DNA from: PXAP01 sp046483315
Lineage (GTDB): Bacteria > Bacteroidota > Bacteroidia > Bacteroidales > PUMT01
Assembly: GCA_046483315.1 (NCBI GenBank)
Contig: JAWODJ010000095.1
Location: 1-64,000 of the forward strand
DNA: 64,000 nt
Direction of reading: 5' to 3'
Shown here: positions 44,337 through 52,473 of the stretch, in pieces
Numbering within the stretch: the stretch's first letter is position 1
Layout of the letters: each line of letters opens with the position of its first letter
Position numbers and translations under genes: made by a program
Notes under the pieces: generated by a model
Seen by the model: the letters and a program-made list of their open reading frames with translations, nothing else
Database searches by the model: none
Told to the model about the DNA's origin: nothing

Positions 44337-47300
44337 ATGCCGGACTATAAAAAGATCAATATTGCAGCAGGGTGGCTGGTTTTTATCATTGCCGCATCTG
44401 TATATTTTATGACCCTGGAACCCACGGCAAGCTGGTGGGACTGCAGTGAACGTATTACAGCAGCATATAAAATGGAGGTGCCCCATCCTCCGGGTGCTCC
44501 CTTTTTCATCCTTATGGGCAGGATATTCACCATGCTGGCCCCCGATCCTTCCCTGGCCGCCCTGTTCATGAATGCCATGTCTGCCCTGGCTGCCGCTTTT
44601 ACTGTGATGCTGCTGTTCTGGATAATAACACACCTGGGGAGAAAGATCATTTCCCCTGGCTCCGTGCCCAACAAAGGGCAGACCCTGGCCCTGACCGGTT
44701 CGGCCCTGGTGGGAGCCCTGGCCTTCAGTGTTTCCGACACCCACTGGTTCGTGGCGGTGGAATCGGAGGCATATGCCACAAGCGGACTTTTTACTGCCCT
44801 TGTTTTCTGGGCAATACTTAAATGGGAGAATGTGGCAGACCGGAAATACTCTGCGAGCTGGCTGATACTCATTACCTACCTTATGGGGTTGTCAATAGGG
44901 GTACACCTGCTTAACCTTCTTGCCATACCTGCCATAGTGTTTGTCTACTATTTCCGTAAATACCCCGTTACCCGCAAGGGAATTATCTATGCGGCCATGG
45001 TGTCGGTATTGCTGCTTGGTTTCTTTGTATATATAATCCTGCCCGGGGTGATAAGGGCAGCAAGCGCTTTTGAGCTGGTTTTTGTGAATTCATTCGGACT
45101 GCCTTACCACAGCGGGGTATTGTTTTTTATCGTTGCTGCCGGGACACTGCTAACATGGGGGTTGTACTATACCCATAAAAAAAAGAAACCTGTGCTGAAC
45201 ACGATAATTCTGGGGCTCACCATGGTGCTTATCGGCTATTCATCCTATACGGTTGTGGTGATACGCTCTTCGGCCGAACCGCCGATGGACCAGAACTCAC
45301 CCAACAACGTATTTAACCTTATCTCCTACCTGGCACGCGAACAGTATGGAACCAGTCCCCTCTTCTACGGACAGTATTATTCAGCCCCGCAGACAGATGT
45401 GACAGAGGGCAGGATGCAGTATATCATGGAGGACGGGCGCTATGTCGAAACCAATCCAAGGATGGAAGCCGAATACCATCCCGAATTCACCGGGTTCTTT
45501 CCCCGTATGTGGAGCAGCAGCAATCCGGCACATATCCGCGAATATGAGCAGTGGGGTATGGTAAAAGGGCGACAGGTAAGGGTTACCATCGACGGGGAGA
45601 CCCAGATGATAGTGCGCCCCACCTTTGCCGAAAATATAAGGTTTTTCCTGCGCTACCAGGTTTGGCATATGTACGGAAGGTATTTTATGTGGAACTTCGT
45701 GGGGAGGCAGAACGACATACAGGGGCACGGCGAGCTGCTCAACGGGAACTGGCTGAGCGGAATAAATTTTATAGACGCACTGAGGCTGGGGCCCCAGGAT
45801 AACCTGCCCGGCCATATCGCCAGCCACCCGGCCAGGAATACCTATTACGGACTGCCCCTGGTGCTGGGACTGCTGGGTTTTTTCTACCATTATAAAAAAG
45901 ACAAAAAGGATTTTACTATTGTGCTGCTGCTTTTCTTTTTCACGGGACTGGCAATTATAATATACCTCAACCAGCATCCCCTGCAGCCAAGGGAGAGGGA
46001 CTACACCTATGCGGGCTCTTTCCTGGCCTTCTCCATATGGATCGGTCTGGGCGTACTTGCTTTGATCGAATGGATGCAGAAAAAGATACCGCTAAGCATA
46101 AGCAGTATAGCGGCCACTGCCGCCACCTTCCTGCTGGTGCCCGTACTGATGGCATCGGAAAACCGGGACGACCACGACCGTTCGGGCAGGTTCACGGCAA
46201 GGGATTTTGCCTTTAACTACCTGAACAGTTGCGAGCCCGATGCCATACTTTTCACACACGGCGACAATGACACCTTCCCCCTGTGGTATGCCCAGGAGGT
46301 TGAAGGGGTGCGCACCGATGTGAGGGTTGTAAACCTGATGCTGCTCAATGCCGGATGGTACATTGAGCAGATGAAGGAAAAGAAGAATGACTCCCCCCCG
46401 GTGCCCTTCTCGCTGCAAAGAAAAAAATATGTTGACGGCACCAATAACCTTATCTACATGGTGGAACGGTTTGATGAACATATCAACGTTAAGCAGCTTA
46501 TCGATTTTGTTGCCGACGACAGTGACCGCAGCAAGCTACGTGTAAGTGGCGGGCGGCAGATTGACTATATACCGGCAAAAAAATTCAGGGTAGAGGTTGA
46601 TGCTGACATGATGATCGAAAAGGGTATAGTGTCTCCCGGGTTGAAGGATGAGATCGTTGAATCGATTGACTGGGAAATTGACGAGAACTACCTGGTGAAA
46701 AACCAGATGATGGTGCTTGACCTGCTTGCCAACAACAACTGGGAAAGGCCCGTATATTTTGTAAGCGGGGGAACAGAGGATGCAATGGGGCTTGAGGAGT
46801 ACTTCCAGCTGGAAGGCTTTGCATACCGTCTTGTACCAATAAGAACAGAGGGCGATGAATTCGAGTACGGCCGTATCAACACTGATGTTATGTACGATAA
46901 CTTCATGAACAATTTTTCATGGGGAAGGATGAATGAACCGGATGTCCATCTATGCCATTACAATATAAGGACACTGAGCATTCTGAGGCTGCGCAACAAA
47001 TTTGCCAGGCTTGCCAATGCCCTTACCGAACAGAATAAGCCCGACTCTGCCGTTATGGTGCTGGACAGGTGTATGGAATTGATGCCTCCTGATAAGGTGC
47101 CCTATGAGTTCATGATCCTTTCTGTTGCCGAAGCATACTACATTGCCGGAGCGGAAGAGAAGGGCAATGAGCTGCTGGAGGACTATTTCGATTTTGTTGC
47201 CTCTGAAATGAGCTACTACCTCTCTTTCCCGGAGAGGCTTGCCGTGAGCCTGGACAGGGATAAGCGCACCGCATTGCAGCTTATGAATGAAATGGTACGA

Positions 47301-47393
47301 ATGGCCGGCGCATTTGACCAGGATGAGCTTTCCGAAAACCTGCGCGTGATATTCGAAAGCTTTATGGACAATATGATGATGATGCAGGACTGA
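44337..47393 (+). CDS. DUF2723 membrane protein (TMEM260-like glycosyltransferase)
   Basis: This protein of about 1018 residues begins with the DUF2723 signature (LEPTASWWDCSERITAAYKMEVPHPPGAP is split here: EPTASWWDCSE, then HPPGAPFF). It has about 12 membrane segments in the first half and a periplasmic C-terminal half with TPR-like helices. The family is related to human TMEM260, a protein O-mannosyltransferase, and is classed as GT117. Asp/Glu near WWDCSE fit the first-loop catalytic acid of GT-C enzymes. ATG 44337 is preferred since family-like sequence starts there. Confidence 0.85.
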   Translation: MPDYKKINIAAGWLVFIIAASVYFMTLEPTASWWDCSERITAAYKMEVPHPPGAPFFILMGRIFTMLAPDPSLAALFMNAMSALAAAFTVMLLFWIITHLGRKIISPGSVPNKGQTLALTGSALVGALAFSVSDTHWFVAVESEAYATSGLFTALVFWAILKWENVADRKYSASWLILITYLMGLSIGVHLLNLLAIPAIVFVYYFRKYPVTRKGIIYAAMVSVLLLGFFVYIILPGVIRAASAFELVFVNSFGLPYHSGVLFFIVAAGTLLTWGLYYTHKKKKPVLNTIILGLTMVLIGYSSYTVVVIRSSAEPPMDQNSPNNVFNLISYLAREQYGTSPLFYGQYYSAPQTDVTEGRMQYIMEDGRYVETNPRMEAEYHPEFTGFFPRMWSSSNPAHIREYEQWGMVKGRQVRVTIDGETQMIVRPTFAENIRFFLRYQVWHMYGRYFMWNFVGRQNDIQGHGELLNGNWLSGINFIDALRLGPQDNLPGHIASHPARNTYYGLPLVLGLLGFFYHYKKDKKDFTIVLLLFFFTGLAIIIYLNQHPLQPRERDYTYAGSFLAFSIWIGLGVLALIEWMQKKIPLSISSIAATAATFLLVPVLMASENRDDHDRSGRFTARDFAFNYLNSCEPDAILFTHGDNDTFPLWYAQEVEGVRTDVRVVNLMLLNAGWYIEQMKEKKNDSPPVPFSLQRKKYVDGTNNLIYMVERFDEHINVKQLIDFVADDSDRSKLRVSGGRQIDYIPAKKFRVEVDADMMIEKGIVSPGLKDEIVESIDWEIDENYLVKNQMMVLDLLANNNWERPVYFVSGGTEDAMGLEEYFQLEGFAYRLVPIRTEGDEFEYGRINTDVMYDNFMNNFSWGRMNEPDVHLCHYNIRTLSILRLRNKFARLANALTEQNKPDSAVMVLDRCMELMPPDKVPYEFMILSVAEAYYIAGAEEKGNELLEDYFDFVASEMSYYLSFPERLAVSLDRDKRTALQLMNEMVRMAGAFDQDELSENLRVIFESFMDNMMMMQD

Positions 47394-47579
47394 CCCCCTG
47401 CCCTGCATTACCGTTGCCGGCATGCCGGTCACGGATACAGGGATCAGGGTATGCAGCAATATGATCCCCGGCAGGGCCAGTTTCAGAGGTCCCTCAAAGT
47501 CAACCTGTAATATTGCTTTAACATCTCTTGTTTGAATTATTGAAATTTAATTTGTTATTTTGTTATTTATCCCTTATTC

Positions 47580-47595
47580 GGGTATTTAATTACTT
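47580..47595. promoter_or_regulatory. Candidate Rrf2 operator, site 1 (own promoter)
   Basis: GGGTATTTAATTACTT lies 12 bases before the Rrf2 ATG and matches site 2 (48271-48286) in 14 of 16 bases. Its position suggests autoregulation. Confidence 0.55.
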
Positions 47596-47606
47596 TATGG
47601 TCCACA

Positions 47607-48005
47607 ATGTCAAAGATTGTATCAATTTCTGAAGCAGCCTCCATTGCACTCCACGGAATGATCCTTATAGCCAGATCTGATCCCTCGATCAACGTTTTAC
47701 AGATAGCGGAGAAGACGGGAGCAAGCCGTCACCATGTGGCCAAAATAATGCAAAGGCTGGCAAAAAACAATTACCTTAGTTCGCATCGCGGACCAAGTGG
47801 AGGTTTCACACTCAAAAAAAAACCTGAGGATATTACATTTCTTGAAATTTATGAAGCCATCGAAGGCAATATAGAGATCACACCATGCCCCCTTGACAAA
47901 CCGATCTGCCCTTTCGATAAATGCATCATGAACAACGTTACAAACAAGATGACAGAAAAGTTCAGAGAGCATTTGAAAAATCAGACCCTTGACCAGTATA
48001 TTTAA
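47607..48005 (+). CDS. Rrf2-family regulator with a three-cysteine cluster (NsrR/IscR-like)
   Basis: This 132-residue winged-helix repressor shows the Rrf2 pattern (INVLQIAEKTGASRHHVAKIMQ, then SHRGPSGGFTL). Cys94, Cys101 and Cys106 (PCPLDKPICPFDKC) could hold an Fe-S cluster as in NsrR and IscR. NsrR senses nitric oxide and controls hcp and nrf genes in other bacteria. Those genes lie just downstream here, so a nitrosative-stress role is a strong inference. Candidate operators lie in its own promoter and in front of hcp. Confidence 0.85.
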   Translation: MSKIVSISEAASIALHGMILIARSDPSINVLQIAEKTGASRHHVAKIMQRLAKNNYLSSHRGPSGGFTLKKKPEDITFLEIYEAIEGNIEITPCPLDKPICPFDKCIMNNVTNKMTEKFREHLKNQTLDQYI

Positions 48006-48041
48006 AATTATTTCGCGATATTTCACCCGGATTGCGGATGT

Positions 48042-48203
48042 ATAATACTACAGTTTCAAGAAGGGGGCAGCAAGGGGGCAGCACACAACTGGCTTGCCAG
48101 TGGTAAATCGCGGACAGATAATACTACAGTTTCAAGAAGGGGGCAGCACACAACTGGCTTGCCTGTGGTAAATCGCGGACAGATAATACTACAGTTTCAA
48201 GAG
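48042..48203. repeat. Tandem 65-bp repeat
   Basis: Two units and part of a third follow each other directly: 48042-48117 (76 bases, because an 11-base piece containing AAGGGGGCAG is doubled inside it), 48118-48182 (65 bases) and 48183-48203 (partial). Each begins ATAATACTACAGTTTCAAGA. The full units differ by one or two bases outside the inner duplication. No reading frame runs through them. Confidence 0.9.
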
Positions 48204-48263
48204 ATCCGTAGCCCCGACTAAAAAAAATCACACTCTTTTCTTGCAGAATATTTTAAAATAACC

Positions 48264-48271
48264 TATATTTG
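48264..48271 (+). promoter_or_regulatory. -7 promoter box overlapped by operator site 2
   Basis: TATATTTG is an exact TAnnTTTG match. The 16-base candidate operator begins on its last base, so bound regulator would cover the transcription start. It would drive the DUF1360 gene and possibly the region further on. Confidence 0.5.
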
Positions 48272-48286
48272 GGTATTTAATTACCC
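48271..48286. promoter_or_regulatory. Candidate Rrf2 operator, site 2
   Basis: GGGTATTTAATTACCC is a quasi-palindrome (14 of 16 positions symmetric) sharing its core with sites 1 and 3. Confidence 0.6.
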
Positions 48287-48563
48287 TTTTACCTTATCTT
48301 ATAAGTTACAGGAAATGAAGCGTGAAGTAATATAAGTGAGCATTCAGGGTGAAATCCTGGATGAATACTGGATATGACAAAAGTTTGATATACAACCACT
48401 GCAAAAATAAATTGACAATAAAGATCACTCTCTATGAACCAAAGTTTGTTATTTTTTGTCTAATTTCAGGATTTGGTTTGCCGCCAGACCGGCACCTGGT
48501 TATTAACAGAAAATATATCAGCAGGAGCAGTTAATGCATCTGCCTAACTTAAAAGGTTTACAA

Positions 48564-49037
48564 ATGGAAATATCAAGAACAGAGAGAATCTGGAACATGG
48601 TGTCAATGATTGTGTTCGTTCTTTTACTTATTGTTTTGGGAATCCTTTTGAACAACAAGGGTATAAGTATTGAAAGCCTCAGCATCTTAGATCTGCTGCT
48701 TATCTGTATTGCCACCTACAGGATGACCCGGCTAATGGTGTACGACCGGATCTTTAAACTGGTACGGGATATAATCCGTTCTTTCGAAGGAACAGGACTG
48801 GGAGATTCACTGAAGGCCATAGTCACCTGCCCGTGGTGTGCCGGGGTCTGGATATCACTGTTCAATGTTGCCATCTTTTTCCTTGTCCCTTACGGGGTTC
48901 TGTTCATATATGTCATGGCCGTGGCAGGGATAGCAACAATATTCCAGCTAAGTGTAAACATACTCGGAATGGTTGCTGAGGAGAAGCAGATAGAACTGAA
49001 GGAAAAAAGAAAAAACACCGGTTTTACCAAACCGTGA
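48564..49037 (+). CDS. DUF1360 membrane protein
   Basis: This protein of about 157 residues has three or four hydrophobic segments and the DUF1360 pattern: LLICIATYRMTRLMVYD, then VTCPWCAGVWIS with a CxxC pair. DUF1360 proteins occur in many bacteria, including the YjcA-type proteins of Bacillus, and their function is unknown. It has a possible role in the Rrf2 regulon because of the operator upstream. ATG 48564 is preferred, with 48534 as an alternative. Confidence 0.7.
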   Translation: MEISRTERIWNMVSMIVFVLLLIVLGILLNNKGISIESLSILDLLLICIATYRMTRLMVYDRIFKLVRDIIRSFEGTGLGDSLKAIVTCPWCAGVWISLFNVAIFFLVPYGVLFIYVMAVAGIATIFQLSVNILGMVAEEKQIELKEKRKNTGFTKP

Positions 49038-49158
49038 AACCCTCTTTTTGATATTAACAGACATACCTCTTCGCGTTTAAAGGTTTCCTGATCAGACATG
49101 ATAACCTGACCCGTCATTATACCTTCAGGCGGGAACAGGGCATTGACGTGTATGATCC

Positions 49159-49176
49159 CGGATAATTTGTTATCCG
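49159..49176. promoter_or_regulatory. Candidate Rrf2 operator, site 3 (hcp promoter)
   Basis: CGGATAATTTGTTATCCG has perfect 7-base arms around a 4-base centre, 53 bases before the hcp ATG. Its inner 16 bases fit the pattern GGnTAnTTnnTTAnCC shared with sites 1 and 2. Confidence 0.6.
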
Positions 49177-49229
49177 TGGAATTGCTATATCGATAATTGA
49201 ATTAATAACCTTTAAAACCAGAGTAAATT

Positions 49230-50879
49230 ATGAGTATGTTTTGTTTTCAGTGCCAGGAAGCTGCCAAAGGTACAGGCTGTACCATAAGGGGAGTTTGCGG
49301 CAAGACCGATGATGTTGCAGGACTTCAGGATGTCCTTATGTTCGTTCTCAAAGGCCTTTCGCTCTACACTACGGCAGCACGAAAGGCAGGTATCGAAAAA
49401 CCGGAAATCAACAAGTTCATTGTAGACTCCCTTTTCGCAACCATTACAAATGCCAATTTCGACCGTGACGTATTTATAAGGATGATCCAGGAGGGACTGG
49501 AAATGCGCAACAAGCTGCGCCTCGAACTTGAAAAAAAGGGTGTCAAACCCGAAGAGCCCCTTCACGAATCGGCCACATGGCAGGCCTTCACACCCGATGA
49601 ATTTGACAGGAAGGCGCAGACGGTGGGAGTTCTGACTACCGGGAATGAAGATATCCGTTCTCTTCGTGAACTGGTGATTTACGGTGTAAAAGGTATGGCT
49701 GCCTATACCGAACATGCATGGAACCTTGATCATGAAGATCCTGCTCTTTACAGCTTCATGCAGGAGGCACTGGCTGCAACAACCCGCGACCTCGATGTTA
49801 ATGAACTGGTAGCACTTGTAACAGAGACAGGCAAATTCGGAGTGACGGCCATGGCCCTTCTCGACAAGGCAAACACTTCAGCCTACGGTAACCCGGAAAT
49901 TACAAAAGTGAATACAGGTACACGCGACAAACCGGGAATACTGATCAGCGGACACGATATGAAAGATATGCAGGAGCTGCTTGAGCAGACCGAGGGGACA
50001 GGTGTTGATGTTTATACCCACAGTGAAATGCTGCCCGCAAATTACTACCCGGCATTTAAAAAATACAGGCACTTTGTGGGTAACTACGGCAGCTCATGGT
50101 GGAAGCAGAAGGAGGAGTTTGAAACATTCAACGGCCCCGTTCTGTTTACAACAAACTGCATTGTGCCTCCTTCATCCGGATCGGGATACCGTGACCGTGT
50201 ATATACAACCGGTACTGCCGGTTTCAGCGGCTTCAAACATATAGCCGACCGTCCCAAAGGGGGAAAGAAGGATTTTTCGGCTATTATCGAACACGCAAAA
50301 AAATGCAAGCCACCTGTTGAAATTGAAAACGGTGAAATAGTGGGAGGATTTGCACATGCCCAGGTGTTTGAGCTGGCGGATAAGATTGTAGACGCCGTTA
50401 AGAGTGGAGCCATAAAAAAATTCTTTGTAATGGCCGGCTGCGACGGACGTATGAAGGACCGACGCTACTACACCGAATTTGCGGAAAAATTACCGAAAGA
50501 CACAGTTATACTGACAGCAGGATGCGCAAAGTACCGTTATAACAAGCTTCCGCTGGGTGATATAGGCGGTATCCCCAGGGTGCTTGATGCAGGTCAGTGC
50601 AACGACTCGTACTCACTTGCCGTGGTGGCAATGAAGCTGAAGGAGATTTTCGAACTTAACGATATCAACGAGCTTCCCATTGCATATAACATTGCATGGT
50701 ACGAGCAGAAAGCGGTAATCGTGCTGCTGGCGCTCCTGGCCCTGGGCGTGAAAAATATCCATCTCGGGCCCACCCTTCCGGCATTCCTTTCGCCAAACGT
50801 GGCAAATGTGCTGGTTGATAAGTTCGGCATTGGGGGAATAACTACCCCGGACGAGGACATAAAAATGTTTTTGAACTGA
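49230..50879 (+). CDS. hcp: Hydroxylamine reductase (hybrid cluster protein)
   Basis: This 549-residue Fe-S protein starts with the four-cysteine motif MFCFQCQEAAKGTGC and VCGK (Cys5, Cys8, Cys17, Cys23), the spacing found in anaerobes. The hybrid-cluster ligands follow later, including GCDGRMKDRRYY, LTAGCAKY and DAGQCNDSYS. Hcp reduces nitric oxide or hydroxylamine and helps against nitrosative stress. It is a single-gene unit with its own terminator and a candidate Rrf2 site upstream. Confidence 0.96.
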   Translation: MSMFCFQCQEAAKGTGCTIRGVCGKTDDVAGLQDVLMFVLKGLSLYTTAARKAGIEKPEINKFIVDSLFATITNANFDRDVFIRMIQEGLEMRNKLRLELEKKGVKPEEPLHESATWQAFTPDEFDRKAQTVGVLTTGNEDIRSLRELVIYGVKGMAAYTEHAWNLDHEDPALYSFMQEALAATTRDLDVNELVALVTETGKFGVTAMALLDKANTSAYGNPEITKVNTGTRDKPGILISGHDMKDMQELLEQTEGTGVDVYTHSEMLPANYYPAFKKYRHFVGNYGSSWWKQKEEFETFNGPVLFTTNCIVPPSSGSGYRDRVYTTGTAGFSGFKHIADRPKGGKKDFSAIIEHAKKCKPPVEIENGEIVGGFAHAQVFELADKIVDAVKSGAIKKFFVMAGCDGRMKDRRYYTEFAEKLPKDTVILTAGCAKYRYNKLPLGDIGGIPRVLDAGQCNDSYSLAVVAMKLKEIFELNDINELPIAYNIAWYEQKAVIVLLALLALGVKNIHLGPTLPAFLSPNVANVLVDKFGIGGITTPDEDIKMFLN

Positions 50880-50885
50880 TCTTTT

Positions 50886-50920
50886 ATACCGGAGGCACTT
50901 ACCTGCCTCCGGTATTTTTT
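50886..50920 (+). terminator. Strong intrinsic terminator after hcp
   Basis: ATACCGGAGGCA (50886-50897) and TGCCTCCGGTAT (50904-50915) form a perfect 12-base-pair stem with a 6-base loop, followed by a run of T to 50920. It lies seven bases after the hcp stop. Confidence 0.9.
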
Positions 50921-51045
50921 ATAACTTGCCCTGTCAGTTGCAGTTGATCCTGCAACCGGCAGAAGCAATTAATGTTTCAACCCGTATACAGGTCCGGGTA
51001 ACACTGTTACTGAAACCTGAATTTTATCCCCTAAAAAATTACAAT

Positions 51046-51381
51046 ATGGAACAGAAAGAGTTTATAAAAGATAAAATATTCAGATTTGATGATGAGGTAA
51101 ATTATGCTGACGGCGCAATTGTAAGCAAGAACGTGATCAGGCGCGATACCGGAAACATCTCCCTCTTCGCATTCGACAAAGGTGAGGGACTGAGTGAGCA
51201 TACCACACCCTTTGATGCGCTGGTTCAGGTTGTTGACGGAAAAGCTGAAATTACGGTTGGCGGCAAAAAACACCTGCTCGAAAAAGGTGATTCAATCATT
51301 ATGCCTGCAAATATTCCCCATGCCCTGAAAGCAGTGGAAAAGTACAAAATGGTACTCACTATGATCAAGGAGCCGGTGTAG
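51046..51381 (+). CDS. Small cupin-domain protein
   Basis: This 111-residue single-domain cupin has the two histidine-containing motifs in weak form (GLSEHTTPFDALVQVVDG, then GDSIIMPANIPHALKAVE). Such proteins bind a metal and a small ligand. It lies between hcp and nrfH, so a stress role is possible. ATG 51046 fits family length; the frame opens earlier at 50926. Confidence 0.75.
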   Translation: MEQKEFIKDKIFRFDDEVNYADGAIVSKNVIRRDTGNISLFAFDKGEGLSEHTTPFDALVQVVDGKAEITVGGKKHLLEKGDSIIMPANIPHALKAVEKYKMVLTMIKEPV

Positions 51382-51455
51382 CATAAGAGTATCCGGATTA
51401 TCAGATGCACACTTTTCCCTTTGATACTGACAAAAGGGTCATGTTCACGGGAAGC

Positions 51456-51554
51456 GTGCGGGATTTGTCTGCCCTGAAGGGTACGGAAATTGTCTGCCCG
51501 CAAACGTACGGGATTTGTCTGCCGCAAACATACGGGATTTGTCTGCCGCACTCC
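51456..51554. repeat. Tandem 25-bp repeat
   Basis: Four units of about 25 bases built on GTACGGGATTTGTCTGCC and CGCAAAC occur at 51456-51480, 51481-51505, 51506-51530 and 51531-51554. The first two are more diverged. The unit length is not a multiple of three, so it is not a protein repeat. It lies in the 415-base gap between the cupin and nrfH. Confidence 0.85.
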
Positions 51555-51675
51555 CCGGAAAAAAGTTTGAGATGCAATACAAACCTTGTTAATGCAGTGT
51601 TTCCCAGGCTCCGGTGCCCGGCATTTCTGATCCGGCCTTGTGTGGTATTAGACTAATTTCAAATTACCGGATCTT

Positions 51676-51708
51676 TATTGTCGCACTTTAATTTTTTTAA
51701 TACTTTTG
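51676..51708 (+). promoter_or_regulatory. Promoter of nrfHA
   Basis: TATTG at 51676-51680 and TACTTTTG at 51701-51708 are 20 bases apart and fit the -33 (TTTG-like) and -7 (TAnnTTTG) elements. The nrfH ATG follows 88 bases later. Confidence 0.55.
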
Positions 51709-51796
51709 ATTTGATATAGTTTTTCGGTACTGCTTAACCTGATTAGAGTGCGGACTGTCAATGCGGTTATTCCGGCATATCAATTCATAAGTCTCG

Positions 51797-52387
51797 ATGA
51801 TAAAACGAATCCTCAAGTCCCTCGAACCTCCTCCCGGCTGGAAACCTGCCGTCGTTATTCTTCTTGGGGTGTTAACGGGCATCGGACTGCTTGTCTTTCA
51901 CTCTTCAGAGGCACATTCCTATATTTCCGACAAACCGGAAACATGCATCAACTGTCATGTGATGTATCCGCAATACGCCTCATGGGCCAAAAGCAGTCAC
52001 CGGGAAACCGCCACATGCGCAGAATGCCATGTACCTCAAGATAATTATTTCAGTAAATATTACGTCAAGGGAACCGACGGGGCCCGGCATTCCTGGGTTT
52101 TTACATCGAGAACCGAACCACAGGTAATCCGGATAAAACAACGCGGAATCAACGTGGTACAGGAGAACTGTATACGCTGCCACAGGGAACTGGTGGAGAT
52201 GACCCGAATAATTGAGGTAACAGGTGAAAACCATTTTGAAGGTGAAGGCAGCAGGTGCTGGGACTGCCACAGGAATGTGCCTCACGGCACCGTAAGGAGC
52301 CTGTCGTCTTCGCCCTTTTCACTTGTTCCGAGACTTCCTTCGGTAATGCCTGAGTGGCTCAGGAACTTTTTAAAATCAGAAAATTAA
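51797..52387 (+). CDS. nrfH: Cytochrome c nitrite reductase, small subunit NrfH
   Basis: This 196-residue protein has one membrane anchor (about residues 18-37) and four haem sites (CINCH, CAECH, CIRCH, CWDCH). NrfH takes electrons from menaquinol and passes them to NrfA on the periplasmic side. The length and haem count match the family. nrfA follows 86 bases later. Confidence 0.95.
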   Translation: MIKRILKSLEPPPGWKPAVVILLGVLTGIGLLVFHSSEAHSYISDKPETCINCHVMYPQYASWAKSSHRETATCAECHVPQDNYFSKYYVKGTDGARHSWVFTSRTEPQVIRIKQRGINVVQENCIRCHRELVEMTRIIEVTGENHFEGEGSRCWDCHRNVPHGTVRSLSSSPFSLVPRLPSVMPEWLRNFLKSEN

Positions 52388-52473
52388 TGACCTTCACAAG
52401 TTAACCGGAATTATAATAAATGATATCTTCAGGTTAAATAATAAAAATTATATCTTAATAAACTCCGGAATAA

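Larger units (their letters stand above)
48006..48563. other. Gene-free stretch with repeats and a promoter
   Basis: Between the Rrf2 gene and the DUF1360 gene lie the tandem repeat (48042-48203), the promoter box at 48264 and operator site 2. A short open frame at 48349-48534 has poor coding character and is not called. Confidence 0.5.

Noticed and set aside
48042..48203. CRISPR array
   Set aside because: Units are directly joined without spacers and only two full copies exist.
48349..48534. Open frame of 61 residues upstream of the DUF1360 gene
   Set aside because: Poor coding composition, no family resemblance, and it overlaps the likely 5' leader.
51456..51554. CRISPR array or protein repeat
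   Set aside because: The 25-base units have no spacers and do not keep a reading frame.
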